Part shown: positions 24,588 to 33,060 of the stretch, one piece after another
Numbering within the stretch: the stretch's first letter is position 1
How the letters are laid out: every line of letters begins with the position of its first letter
Origin: Carboxydothermus islandicus
GTDB lineage: Bacteria; Bacillota; Z-2901; Carboxydothermales; Carboxydothermaceae
Length of the DNA: 64,000 bases
Direction: 5' to 3'
Assembly: GCF_001950325.1 (NCBI RefSeq)
Contig: NZ_BDJL01000055.1
Location: 84,428-148,427, forward strand
Notes under the pieces: generated by a model
The model's input: only the letters and a program-made list of their open reading frames with translations
Databases searched by the model: none
What the model was told of the DNA's origin: nothing
Made by a program: the position numbers and the translations under genes

Positions 24588-25301
24588 TCACTCCATCCGA
24601 ATTATTTCTTTTTTAAGCCGTTTTAAAATTTTTTTTTCAAGTCTTGAGATATATGATTGGGAAATTCCCAGTAAGTCCGCCACTTCTTTCTGCGTTCGTT
24701 CGTAACCATCGGTAAGTCCAAATCTCAATTCCATAATTTTTCTTTCCCGCGGGTTTAGCCTTGAAAGGGCAACTTTCAGAAGCTTTTTCTCCACCTCATC
24801 TTCCATAACTTTATAAATAATATCTCCTTCAGTTCCTAAGACGTCCGAAAGTAAAAGTTCATTTCCATCCCAGTCAACGTTTAAAGGTTCATCAAAGGAA
24901 ACTTCCAGGCGAATTTTACTGCTCCTCCTTAAATACATTAAAATCTCATTTTCAATACACCGGGAAGCATAAGTGGCAAGTTTGATTTTTTTATCCGGAT
25001 TAAAAGTATTTACCGCTTTTATTAAACCAATCGTTCCTATCGAAACCAGGTCTTCAATATTTACTCCGGTATTTTCAAATTTCCGGGCTATGTAAACCAC
25101 CAACCGCAAGTTTCTTTCGATCAAGGTTGATCTTGCTTCTGGATCTCCCTGCACCAAAAGTTCCAAAAGAGTGTTTTCTTCCTCGCTACTCAAGGGAGGT
25201 GGCAGAATATCGTGGCTACCGATATAATAAATCTCTCCCGGACGCTCAAAAAATTTTTTATATAAATTTTTGAGCCAAAAGAAAAGTTTCTTAATAACCA
25301 T
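24588..25301 (-). CDS. sigE: RNA polymerase sporulation sigma factor sigma-E (pro-form)
   Basis: 237 residues, the same length class as Bacillus pro-sigma-E. The first ~30 residues ([20 protein letters not shown]) are the amphipathic pro-sequence removed by SpoIIGA, with the conserved [16 protein letters not shown] after it. Region 2 ([20 protein letters not shown]) and region 4 ([18 protein letters not shown]) are intact. It directs early mother-cell transcription. It lies 15 bases after spoIIGA in the classic spoIIG operon. Confidence 0.97.
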   Translation of the reverse strand: MVIKKLFFWLKNLYKKFFERPGEIYYIGSHDILPPPLSSEEENTLLELLVQGDPEARSTLIERNLRLVVYIARKFENTGVNIEDLVSIGTIGLIKAVNTFNPDKKIKLATYASRCIENEILMYLRRSSKIRLEVSFDEPLNVDWDGNELLLSDVLGTEGDIIYKVMEDEVEKKLLKVALSRLNPRERKIMELRFGLTDGYERTQKEVADLLGISQSYISRLEKKILKRLKKEIIRME

Positions 25302-25316
25302 TCCTACCCCTCCCTG

Positions 25317-26090
25317 TTATGCCGATTTTAAAATTTCTTCCGAAAGAAGGGCCTGAAAATCGGAATTTAACGATTGAAAGGTTATGGCCACCACCGCTTG
25401 CTTTACCCTAATAACTTCGTCGTCCTTCCAGATTTTAAGTTCATCGGGTATAAAGCCCCAAAAAAACCCCTGCTCCCTCCCAACACCTCTAAAAGGTATC
25501 CTGCGAAGAGTTTTTCTTTGAAAAAAGCCATCCGGCAAGATTTTTTTTACGGCCCGGTACTCCACCACCACCACCGGCCAGCCCAGTTGCGGATCAGAAA
25601 GGCGATTTCCCGTGTCCAAAAAACTTTGTACCGTAACTTTTTCCCCAAGGTAAATAATTTCCAAGCTAAATCCGTATTTTTTCAACCTTACAATCCTCTG
25701 GTATTGCTTATAAGCATACTCTCCAATAAAAGCCAGAATTAGTCCTGTAAAAAGGAAAATTTCCGGGTAGTATCCGGTGGAAATTAAAGCGTGGTAAGCA
25801 CCGTTCAGGAAAAAGAAAAAAGCCAGGGTTAACAAAAAAAGCTTTCCTGCACTGGAGGGCGATTTAGTTAGGGGGTAAATGGAAAGGAAAAAAACGCTAA
25901 AAGCCAATAATTTTATAACAATATAAGGCCAGGCTAAATAAACTTCCGCCATAACCGCTCCAACCAAAGAAAAGAAAAGGTTTTTTTTAAAACTTAATTT
26001 TAAGTTTAAAACCTTTGCGGCAAAGGTTAAAGCAGCATAACTTAAGATAAAATTTCCCAAAAAGACGAATTCCAAAAAGTAAACCGGCAT
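25317..26090 (-). CDS. spoIIGA: Sigma-E processing peptidase SpoIIGA
   Basis: 257 residues. About five membrane helices fill the N-terminal half. The C-terminal half is a retropepsin-like aspartic protease domain with the catalytic aspartate in SFLDTGNRLSDP (about 162-173). A dimer cleaves the pro-sequence of sigma-E after SpoIIR signals from the forespore. It is the first gene of the spoIIG operon. Confidence 0.93.
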   Translation of the reverse strand: MPVYFLEFVFLGNFILSYAALTFAAKVLNLKLSFKKNLFFSLVGAVMAEVYLAWPYIVIKLLAFSVFFLSIYPLTKSPSSAGKLFLLTLAFFFFLNGAYHALISTGYYPEIFLFTGLILAFIGEYAYKQYQRIVRLKKYGFSLEIIYLGEKVTVQSFLDTGNRLSDPQLGWPVVVVEYRAVKKILPDGFFQRKTLRRIPFRGVGREQGFFWGFIPDELKIWKDDEVIRVKQAVVAITFQSLNSDFQALLSEEILKSA

Positions 26091-26105
26091 TTTCCCTTAC
26101 CCCTT

Positions 26106-26153
26106 AAAAAGAAAATGCACTCCACCACCATTATATGAGTTGGAGTGCATTTT
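26106..26153 (-). terminator. Terminator of selD
   Basis: A perfect 13-bp stem, AAAATGCACTCCA with TGGAGTGCATTTT (26112-26124 and 26141-26153), with a 16-base loop and a CTTTTT tail on the minus strand. The loop and arms coincide with the spoIIGA promoter. Confidence 0.8.
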
Positions 26154-26163
26154 TCATGTCAAA
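26130..26163 (-). promoter_or_regulatory. spoIIG-type promoter with long spacer and 0A-box-like site
   Basis: -35 TTGACA (26157-26162) and -10 TATAAT (26130-26135) are separated by 21 bp instead of 17. Bacillus spoIIG has the same kind of over-long spacing (22 bp) and needs Spo0A~P. TGTCAAA on the plus strand (26157-26163) matches the 0A box TGTCGAA at six of seven positions and overlaps the -35. Confidence 0.65.
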
Positions 26164-26179
26164 TTAAAAAACTTTAGAG

Positions 26180-27211
26180 CTATCTTTTAACGACAATCTT
26201 TCCTTTGTTCTCCGTGATAACGCCAATCTCGGCAGCCAATACACCTTTTTGTTGAAGTTTTTTAACCAACTCTTCTTTCTTTCCCTGGGAAACGGCGATT
26301 AAAAGTCCTCCGGAAGTTTGTGGATCGGCAAGGAACAACTTTTCTTCTTCAGCAAATTCACCGACAAAATCCAAATGGGGCAGCAAGTAGTTTAAGTTAT
26401 TTTTGGCCCCACCAGGAAATACCCTCATGCCGGCAAATTCCCATGCCCCTTCAATAACCGGTATCTTTGTAAGATAAATTTCCGCTCCGAACTCTTCCTG
26501 GAGCATTTCCTTTAAATGTCCTAAAAGTCCAAACCCGGTAATATCGGTAGCAGCAGAAACTCCTACTTCGATCATTGCTTCCGCAGCCCTGTCATTTAGA
26601 GTTTCCATGACCTCTATTGCTTTTTTCGCGGTATTTTCCGGCACAATCCCCCGCTTCATACCGGTGGTTAATACCCCAATTCCCAGGGGTTTTGTTAAAA
26701 TTAAATAATCCCCCGGATGAGGAGGGTGATTTTTTACAATTTTCTCCGGATGAACCAGACCGCAAACTACCATCCCGTATTTGGGCTCCGCATCATCTAC
26801 CGTATGCCCGCCCAGTACCGGTATTCCCGCTTCCCGGGCTTTATCCGCCCCGCCTTTTAAGATGGTAGCTAATATCTCCGGAGGAAGCTTTTTTGGAAAG
26901 CCCACCACGTTTAACGCAAAAAGCGGTTTGGCTCCCATGGCATAAACATCGCTTAACGAGTTGGCCGCAGCAATTACTCCAAAGTAATACGGATCATCCA
27001 CCACCGGAGTAAAGTAATCCACGGTAAGAACAATGGCTTGCTCGTCGGATATCCGGTAAACCGCCGCATCATCGGCGGTATTTGTACCCACCAAAGCATT
27101 GGGATCATTAATCTCCGGTAAATAGCGCAAAACTTGCGCCAGAGTCTCGGGACTCATCTTTGCCGCTCACCCGGCACAGCTTACCAACTGGGTCAATTTT
27201 ACCGCTTCCAT
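26180..27211 (-). CDS. selD: Selenide, water dikinase, a selenoprotein (Sec at residue 15)
   Basis: 343 residues if TGA 27167-27169 is read as selenocysteine. From ATG 27209-27211 (Shine-Dalgarno GGAGGTGA) the frame reads MEAVKLTQLVSCAGUAAKM, matching the SelD active site in which Cys or Sec precedes the catalytic lysine (here U15, K18). Conventional gene finding would start at M19 and lose the active site. The rest is an AIR-synthase-like ATP-binding protein (TADDAAVY, LTVDYFTPVVDDPYYFG, GGHTVDDAEPKYG, ATDITGFGLLGHL). It makes selenophosphate for Sec-tRNA. It has its own promoter at 27267-27294. Confidence 0.95.
27142..27169 (-). promoter_or_regulatory. Selenocysteine UGA and putative bacterial SECIS hairpin
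   Basis: UGA at 27169-27167 is followed 11 bases later by GAGTC (27155-27151), loop CCGA, and GACTC (27146-27142). A short stem-loop at this distance is what SelB needs to decode UGA as selenocysteine in bacteria. Confidence 0.7.
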
Positions 27212-27266
27212 TATCTCACCTCCAGCAGTAAATCATTCCTGTATTTTATTCATTGTATATTGCTAT

Positions 27267-27294
27267 TTTATACCTTTTTCCTTTAAGCGGTCAA
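27267..27294 (-). promoter_or_regulatory. selD promoter
   Basis: -35 TTGACC (27289-27294), 16-bp spacer, -10 TATAAA (27267-27272) on the minus strand. The -35 overlaps the stop codon of the preceding gene. Confidence 0.6.
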
Positions 27295-28073
27295 GCTTGA
27301 TGATTGCCTATTAAAAGTTTTAAAGCCGGCGCTGATTTAAAAAGTTTCCCGCCAAGTTGAAAAATATTTAAATTCGAAGAGTACTTAATTTCTACCTCTT
27401 TCGCCTCATCCCTGGCTTTCTCCGTTTTAATTTTTATAACATAGTCAAAGCTTTCAAGATACCGGTATGGAGCCGCCGTCCCTTCCCTTATACCTTTTGC
27501 TAATAATTTTATTTCCCGCTCATTTTTTCCCGGCAGTAACTCAAGCTGGTGCTTATATTTATCGGTAATGATCACCATTAAAATTTTTTCAGGGTAAAGA
27601 TTTAAATCAGAAACTTGTTTTTCCGCATCGTTTAAAATTTCTCCCGGGCTATGATCCCTGAATTTAGCCAAAGGATCTTCGGAAAAGGTTATTGCACTAA
27701 AGGTAAAACCCAGGCCCCTCCTGACCAAAACTGCCCTCTCTTCATACTTTCGAAGTCCCATCACATCTTTTTTGGTAACTTCCACCACTACCTCGGGATA
27801 GTTAAATCCTTTTTCTAAAAAAGTGATTTCATTAATGGCAAAAGAAAAATAACGGCTATCATCCCAGCTCATAGCTTCGGTAAGCTTTTTTGCCAAATTA
27901 ATTCTTTCCTTTTGGTTGTTTTTAAATAAAATCCTCCCCACTGCATTAAAATCCCCTGCAGTTAAAGCATCATAATACGTACTAACAGCTAATAAGGCCG
28001 CAACATAAAAATATAAGTAAACCAAAAAAACAACCAGGCAAAGGCTTAAGAGAGCTAAAACTACTTTTTTCAA
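27291..28073 (-). CDS. Membrane-anchored protein of unknown function downstream of ftsZ
   Basis: 260 residues, not recognised. One N-terminal hydrophobic segment (KKVVLALLSLCLVVFLVYLYFYVAALLA-like, about 3-30) anchors it; the rest (about 190 residues) would be extracellular, mixed alpha/beta and charged. A helical stretch after the anchor (STYYDALTAGDFNAVGRILF) resembles lipoprotein/NTF2-like DUF4878 folds, but this is weak. I start at TTG 28071-28073 because the Shine-Dalgarno GGGGAGGT lies between it and the in-frame ATG at 28091. The ftsZ terminator lies just upstream, so expression depends on read-through or an unseen promoter. Confidence 0.6.
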   Translation of the reverse strand: MKKVVLALLSLCLVVFLVYLYFYVAALLAVSTYYDALTAGDFNAVGRILFKNNQKERINLAKKLTEAMSWDDSRYFSFAINEITFLEKGFNYPEVVVEVTKKDVMGLRKYEERAVLVRRGLGFTFSAITFSEDPLAKFRDHSPGEILNDAEKQVSDLNLYPEKILMVIITDKYKHQLELLPGKNEREIKLLAKGIREGTAAPYRYLESFDYVIKIKTEKARDEAKEVEIKYSSNLNIFQLGGKLFKSAPALKLLIGNHQA

Positions 28074-28093
28074 AAAACTTACCTCCCCCATAG

Positions 28094-28117
28094 AAAAAAA
28101 GCCCCCATCCGGGGAGC
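28094..28117 (-). terminator. Terminator after ftsZ
   Basis: GCTCCCC pairs with GGGGGC (28101-28117) and seven T follow on the minus strand (28094-28100). It begins a few bases after the ftsZ stop and closes the 20-kb dcw unit. Confidence 0.8.
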
Positions 28118-28120
28118 ATT

Positions 28121-29179
28121 TTATCTTCTTCTTAAAAAGGCAGGTATTTCAATTCCAGTATCGCTTTCCAGTGAGGAAAATTCTTTAAAATTAAGCTCCG
28201 GTTTTACTTCCTTCCTGGTTTCTGGACGGTGATCAAAACCGGTAGCTATTACCGTTACCCGTACTTCGTCCTGCATGGTTTCATCAATTCCCGCACCAAA
28301 AATAATGTTGGCATCGGGATCGGCCGCCTGAGCAATAATATCGGCTGCTTCCTGAACTTCAAATAAGCTTAACGAGGTGCCGCCGGTAATATTTAATAAA
28401 ACCCCCCGGGCGCCTTCAATAGAAGTTTCTAAAAGGGGACTGGAAATAGCCTGCCGGGCAGCCTCCACCGCCCGATTTTCACCGGAAGCAACCCCTATTC
28501 CCATTAAAGCAGAACCAGCGTCTTTCATGATAGTTTTAACATCGGCAAAGTCTAAGTTAATTAAGGCAGGTACGGCAATTAAATCCGATATTCCCTGAAC
28601 ACCCTGACGCAAAACATCATCGGCAATCCTGAAAGCCTCTAACATAGGAGTATTTTTATCAATCACCTGGAGCAAGCGGTCATTGGGGATGGTAATTAAA
28701 GTATCGACTTTGCTCTTTAAATTTTCAATACCTTTTTCCGCCTGCATAGCCCGTTTTTTACCCTCAAAAGAAAACGGTTTGGTTACGACGCCAACGGTAA
28801 GAGCTCCCAATTCTTTAGCAATTTCGGCCACAATAGGAGCGGCACCGGTTCCCGTTCCGCCACCCATTCCCGCAGTAACAAAAACCATATCTGCCCCTTT
28901 TAGGGCTGCATACAAATCTTCCCGGTTTTCTTCCGCAGCCTTTTCGCCAATTTCCGGATTTGCTCCGGCGCCAAGACCCTTCGTTAATTTAACCCCTATT
29001 TGGATGCGCGTTGGGGCTTTGGAAAGCTTTAAAGCCTGGGCATCGGTATTAACTGCAATAAACTCAACCCCTTTTAAGCCGGACATTATCATTCTATTAA
29101 CGGCATTACTGCCCCCGCCACCTACGCCAATAACTTTTATCGTTGCGTTGTTTTGAAATTCAAGATCAAACTCTAACAT
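28121..29179 (-). CDS. ftsZ: Cell division protein FtsZ
   Basis: 352 residues. The tubulin signature [10 protein letters not shown] (about 104-113), the N-terminal [13 protein letters not shown] and the T7-loop region ([11 protein letters not shown]) are intact, so GTP binding and polymerisation are expected. A short variable linker leads to the conserved C-terminal peptide ([13 protein letters not shown]), which binds FtsA and SepF. It is the last dcw gene, 19 bases after ftsA. Confidence 0.98.
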   Translation of the reverse strand: MLEFDLEFQNNATIKVIGVGGGGSNAVNRMIMSGLKGVEFIAVNTDAQALKLSKAPTRIQIGVKLTKGLGAGANPEIGEKAAEENREDLYAALKGADMVFVTAGMGGGTGTGAAPIVAEIAKELGALTVGVVTKPFSFEGKKRAMQAEKGIENLKSKVDTLITIPNDRLLQVIDKNTPMLEAFRIADDVLRQGVQGISDLIAVPALINLDFADVKTIMKDAGSALMGIGVASGENRAVEAARQAISSPLLETSIEGARGVLLNITGGTSLSLFEVQEAADIIAQAADPDANIIFGAGIDETMQDEVRVTVIATGFDHRPETRKEVKPELNFKEFSSLESDTGIEIPAFLRRR

Positions 29180-29198
29180 TAAATACCCTCCTTAAAAT

Positions 29199-30431
29199 CT
29201 AAAATAATTCGCTAAAAAAAGCTTTAATTTTTTGGAAAATTCCGCTCAAGAAATCCAAACCACTACTTTCTTCCGGTTCCTCCCGGTACTGCTTGGCAGC
29301 TAAAACCAGAGCGCCTATAGCCGATGCATACCGCGGGTTAATTAAATTCACCGGTAAGTTACTCAATCCTTCCGGCACTCCAATCCTCACCGGCAAATCA
29401 AAAATTTCCTGAGCAACCTCTTTAATCCCCGGAAGCAAGGCACCCCCACCGGTAATTATCACTCCCCCGGGAAGTAAGCCTGTAAATCCGGAACTCTTTA
29501 TTTCTTTTAAAGCAAGTTCGAGCATTTCCCTAACTCTTGCTTCAATAATTGCCGCAACCATCTGTTTGGATACTTTTTGTTTTTCGGTACCTCCAACATT
29601 TTCAACCTCTAAGTACTCATCATTTTGCACCAAACTTACCAGAGCTGTGCCCGCTTCAATTTTAATTTTTTCCGCCACCGCAATAGGAGTTCTAAGACCA
29701 ATTGCCAAATCGTTAGTAATATATTGATCCCCAACGGGAATAGCGCCGGTATAAAACAAACTTCCTTCGCTGTAAATTGCTAATTCCATCGTTCCCGCAC
29801 CAATGTCAATTAAAAGGCAGCCCAGCTCTTTTTCCGCAGGATATAACACAACTTCCGCACTGGCTAAGATTGCCGGAATAAACTCCAGAACATTTAACCC
29901 TGCTTTACTGGTAACCTTTTGCAGGTTGGCAAAAGTGCTTTGGGCCACGGCAATAATATGGGTTTCCGCTTCCAAACGCGACCCGGTCATCCCAACCGGA
30001 TCAACCACTCCCGCAAATCCGTCAACGGTATAAAATCTTGGTATGGCTTTTATAATCTTTTTATCCGGTGGAATGGGAACAATTTTGGTGGCATTTAGAA
30101 CCCGGTTTACATCTTCGGAAGTGATTTCTCTCTCAAGATTGGTCACAGCTACTACGCTTTTATTATTTAAAGAAATTAACGAAGGCGAGGTAAAGCTAAC
30201 CACTGCTGAAGTAAGGCCGTAACCTACAATTTGTTCTGCCTTTTCCAGAGATGTTTTAATGGCCTTTACAGTTCCATCTATATCCACAATTGCCCCTTTT
30301 TTTATTCCGGAACTTGCCGTCTCCCCTACCCCTAAAAGAGTAACCTGACCATCTGCAGCAATTTCGCCAATTAGTGCTACAATTTTCGAACTGCCTACAT
30401 CCACCACGGCAATCAGTTCCTTTTTGGCCAC
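29199..30431 (-). CDS. ftsA: Cell division protein FtsA
   Basis: 410 residues of the actin-like ATPase fold: phosphate-1 VVDVGSSK, the SHS2/1C insertion, phosphate-2 LLIDIGAGTMELAIY and the adenosine motif VIITGGGALLPG. The C-terminal amphipathic helix (LSGIFQKIKAFFSELF) tethers FtsZ to the membrane. I start at GTG 30429-30431, since AGGGGAGG lies seven bases before it; the longer frame from TTG 30452 includes that Shine-Dalgarno. A weak promoter (GTGACA-17-TAGAAA, 30516-30544) might supply extra ftsAZ. Confidence 0.96.
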   Translation of the reverse strand: MAKKELIAVVDVGSSKIVALIGEIAADGQVTLLGVGETASSGIKKGAIVDIDGTVKAIKTSLEKAEQIVGYGLTSAVVSFTSPSLISLNNKSVVAVTNLEREITSEDVNRVLNATKIVPIPPDKKIIKAIPRFYTVDGFAGVVDPVGMTGSRLEAETHIIAVAQSTFANLQKVTSKAGLNVLEFIPAILASAEVVLYPAEKELGCLLIDIGAGTMELAIYSEGSLFYTGAIPVGDQYITNDLAIGLRTPIAVAEKIKIEAGTALVSLVQNDEYLEVENVGGTEKQKVSKQMVAAIIEARVREMLELALKEIKSSGFTGLLPGGVIITGGGALLPGIKEVAQEIFDLPVRIGVPEGLSNLPVNLINPRYASAIGALVLAAKQYREEPEESSGLDFLSGIFQKIKAFFSELF

Positions 30432-30548
30432 ACCTGTTCCTCCCCTGCACAATCTAAGAACATTTATAAAAATAATTCAACATTAAAACCATTTATCCTT
30501 TTTAGTATTTTTTATTTTCTAAAATTTTTTGTTTTCGCTGTCACAAAA

Positions 30549-30878
30549 TTACCTTTTAAGCAGGTGGCGACGAATTATTGCCAAATTTTGAAAGATCCTC
30601 ACACCAAAAACAAATATAGCTGCCGTATAAAGTTCAACCCCCATCCTTTCTCCAATCCAAGCAAGGATTCCCGCCAGTAAAGTATTACTAAAAAAACCAG
30701 TGATAAAGATTACATTATCATAATTGTTCTCCATATTTGCCCGCACTCCGCCAAAAACCGAATCCAGAGCCGCTAAGAGGGCTACCGAAAGATATTTGGA
30801 ATAAGCAATAGGAACTCCCAACGGGATTAATAACCCCAAAACTATTCCAATCATTAAACCCACAACTGCTAACCACAT
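30549..30878 (-). CDS. sbp: Small basic protein Sbp (DUF1290)
   Basis: 109 residues with three hydrophobic segments (about 1-20, 25-40 and 50-95). The family sits between the DUF881 genes and ftsA in many Firmicutes and is membrane-bound, of unknown role. GGAGGCG precedes its ATG; it follows the DUF881 gene by three bases. Confidence 0.85.
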   Translation of the reverse strand: MWLAVVGLMIGIVLGLLIPLGVPIAYSKYLSVALLAALDSVFGGVRANMENNYDNVIFITGFFSNTLLAGILAWIGERMGVELYTAAIFVFGVRIFQNLAIIRRHLLKR

Positions 30879-30881
30879 CCT

Positions 30882-31577
30882 TTATTTCGCCTCCTGGGGT
30901 TTTATATAATTAAATTCCAGCTCCTGTTCATAAGGGGGTAAAACCACCTTACTTTCTTTGGTAATTGTTACTTCCATTTGCCACTCCCGAAAAGTTGCCG
31001 CAATACCATTTTCTAAAGAGGTTTTTAATTGTTCCGGATTGCCTACCGCCAATATTTCATAGGGCGGATAAATAGCTTTGGTATTAACCACAATTTTATT
31101 TCCGGCCATCCGGACTTCCGTTAAAGCCGTAACCCTCTGGCCGTTAACCGCAATTCCTTCAGCTCCAGCAGCTTTTAACTCGTTTAAAAGATTAAAAAGG
31201 TCTTCGTCCCGTACATTAAATAACTCCGAGTTGTTCCCAAACCCCGGAGGGTTATTTAAAATCACCCGTACGCCAGGTCCATAGGCAGGAGTTGCCCCTG
31301 CCCAAAAACGATTTTTATTAATTTCAGAAATTAAGGCCTCCTCCGCAATTTTCCCGCCCTTTTCTAACAGGTTTATTTTTTGCTTCAAACTGTTTTTTTC
31401 TTCCATTAACCCTTCTATTTCCTCGGTTAAACTTTTTAAACGGGAAGTTAATTCAAAGCTTCGTTCCAGGGGAGGAGCATTGACCATTTCCCGGCTGACG
31501 CGAATTTGAACCGTCAGTAAAAATCCCAAGATTAAGCTGACCACCAGCATGGTATAAGGAATTTTAATCGTTTTCAT
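30882..31577 (-). CDS. DUF881 family protein (YlxX/YlxW-like), second copy
   Basis: 231 residues: an N-terminal membrane helix (about 8-25), a coiled coil (about 35-75), then the DUF881 domain (GPGVRVILNNPP, then LFNLLNELKAAGAEGIAVNGQRVTALTEVR). It is an extracytoplasmic membrane protein related to the preceding gene; both carry the AGAE-x-(I/L)-x-(V/I)NG(E/Q)RVTA(L/M)TE core. The function is unknown, but the place next to ftsQ and ftsA suggests an envelope or division role. Confidence 0.85.
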   Translation of the reverse strand: MKTIKIPYTMLVVSLILGFLLTVQIRVSREMVNAPPLERSFELTSRLKSLTEEIEGLMEEKNSLKQKINLLEKGGKIAEEALISEINKNRFWAGATPAYGPGVRVILNNPPGFGNNSELFNVRDEDLFNLLNELKAAGAEGIAVNGQRVTALTEVRMAGNKIVVNTKAIYPPYEILAVGNPEQLKTSLENGIAATFREWQMEVTITKESKVVLPPYEQELEFNYIKPQEAK

Positions 31578-31578
31578 G

Positions 31579-32295
31579 TTATCCCCTCCCCTCTTTTAAA
31601 TATTTATAGTCCGGAGGAGTTGCTGCCTTAATTTTAATATTCTCCGAAGTCTTGATACTTATAGTAATAAAATCTTTTAACTGGTCATAAACACCACCGG
31701 GCATCATTAACGAATTTCGCAAAGCAGCGGGGTTCCCTATGGCCTGGATGACAAAGGGTGCTGAAATTCGCTTGGTTTTATTTAAAAGTATTGTCGGCCC
31801 AACACAGCGGATTTCCGTCATCGCAGTAACCCGCTCCCCGTTAATACCAAGAGCTTCCGCTCCCGCTGCCCGCAATTCATTTAAAACTAAAAGGACATCT
31901 TCATCATGAATAACGTAAAGATTGGGATTTTCTTCGGCAGTTAAAGGCTTTTTGGCATCGTCCAGGGTAACTTCTACCCCGGGCCCCTCTACCGCCAGGG
32001 TTCCTGCTAAGATCTGATATTTAGTAAGAGTATCCTGATAGGTTCGTAAATGTCCCTGCTCTTCAGTTAATTTAGCAACTTTCTGGCGTAAACTTTCCAC
32101 TTCTTTGGTTAACTCCTTATGTTTCTTTTCCGCTGCTTCCACCTGTCTTGCAAGCAAAGCTGCCCGTTCGCTGCTAAAGGTAGTTGGCATCTGCCGGGTT
32201 AGCCTGAACTGGGTAGCCAGCATGATGCCCAAAATGCAAAATACCAAAAAAAGGCCAAATTTATTTTTGTTGAGATGTTCGGTCAGTTTCTTCAT
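31579..32295 (-). CDS. DUF881 family protein (YlxW-like), first copy
   Basis: 238 residues with one N-terminal helix (about 13-28), a coiled coil (about 38-80) and a DUF881 domain (GPGVEVTLDDAKK, LLVLNELRAAGAEALGINGERV). It overlaps the ftsQ 3' end by 35 bases and precedes the second DUF881 gene by one base. The two likely arose by duplication. Confidence 0.85.
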   Translation of the reverse strand: MKKLTEHLNKNKFGLFLVFCILGIMLATQFRLTRQMPTTFSSERAALLARQVEAAEKKHKELTKEVESLRQKVAKLTEEQGHLRTYQDTLTKYQILAGTLAVEGPGVEVTLDDAKKPLTAEENPNLYVIHDEDVLLVLNELRAAGAEALGINGERVTAMTEIRCVGPTILLNKTKRISAPFVIQAIGNPAALRNSLMMPGGVYDQLKDFITISIKTSENIKIKAATPPDYKYLKEGRG

Positions 32296-33007
32296 ACTTT
32301 ACCACCGGCGCTCCTTTAAAACTAACATTTATATACTCAATCTTCTTACCTTTATTTCCCAGTTCCTGAAAAAGACCTAACGCAATAATCAGTTTCTGCT
32401 GGACATCGCGGTCATCGCCAAAAATTAGCTTTACCCCGTTTTTGGTATAACCAACAACCCCTTCTTCGCTATCGTACTTAAAAGTAGATAAAAGCTCTTT
32501 TTGTTCCAGGTTCATAGCCTGCAGGTAACGTTTTATCGGTTCTAATTTCTCAGCAGAAACTTTTTCTCCCGGTTTTAAGGTATTCCCTTCAAATCCAACA
32601 ACCACCGGAAGGTCAAGACTTCCCGGGTCGATTAGGTCAATTACGGTAAAATCATCGGCTAAAACCGCAACCTTCTGGTTATTTTGCGGTAATGCTATAA
32701 AAGGCCTGCGCTCGTTTACAAAAATAACAAGGGTATCCGGGTATTTTCTTTTAATGCTTACCGTTTTAACCTTAGGATAAGCCAATAATTTATCCTCTAT
32801 CTCCTTATCATTAATGGCAAATAGATTTACTCCTTTCAAGGAAATCACTGCTTTGGCATATTCCCCTTTATTTTGCTCAGCACACCTTATATCAATTTTT
32901 TTTAGGTCAAAGAAGGAAGAGCGTAAAAATAAGTACCCCGATGTTAACAGCAATAAAGGTATGAAAAGATATGAAAGTAACTTTCTGCTTTTTTTCTTCC
33001 GTTTCAT
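32261..33007 (-). CDS. ftsQ: Cell division protein FtsQ/DivIB
   Basis: 248 residues. A basic N-terminus and one membrane helix (about 8-28) precede the POTRA domain (FFDLKKIDIRCAEQNKGEYAK to about 98, with INDKEIEDKLLAYPKVKTVSIKRKYPDTL) and the FtsQ beta domain. It joins FtsL and FtsB in the divisome and regulates septal synthesis. Start ATG with GGAAGGTAAG upstream. Confidence 0.93.
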   Translation of the reverse strand: MKRKKKSRKLLSYLFIPLLLLTSGYLFLRSSFFDLKKIDIRCAEQNKGEYAKAVISLKGVNLFAINDKEIEDKLLAYPKVKTVSIKRKYPDTLVIFVNERRPFIALPQNNQKVAVLADDFTVIDLIDPGSLDLPVVVGFEGNTLKPGEKVSAEKLEPIKRYLQAMNLEQKELLSTFKYDSEEGVVGYTKNGVKLIFGDDRDVQQKLIIALGLFQELGNKGKKIEYINVSFKGAPVVKYEETDRTSQQK

Positions 33008-33060
33008 AACTTACCTTCCTTCGCCAAAAAAGCTTGTCCCTGGAAATTTTAAAAAAAAAA

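Noticed and set aside
27142..27170. TGA in selD as a frameshift or pseudogene mark
   Set aside because: The frame is exact on both sides, the flanking residues are conserved SelD sequence and the position is the known Cys/Sec site.
28683..29156. 157-residue plus-strand frame
   Set aside because: Antisense shadow of the highly conserved ftsZ; no own ribosome-binding site or homology seen.
30516..30544. Promoter GTGACA-17-TAGAAA in front of ftsA
   Set aside because: The -10 is weak and lies in an AT-rich stretch; mentioned only as a possibility.
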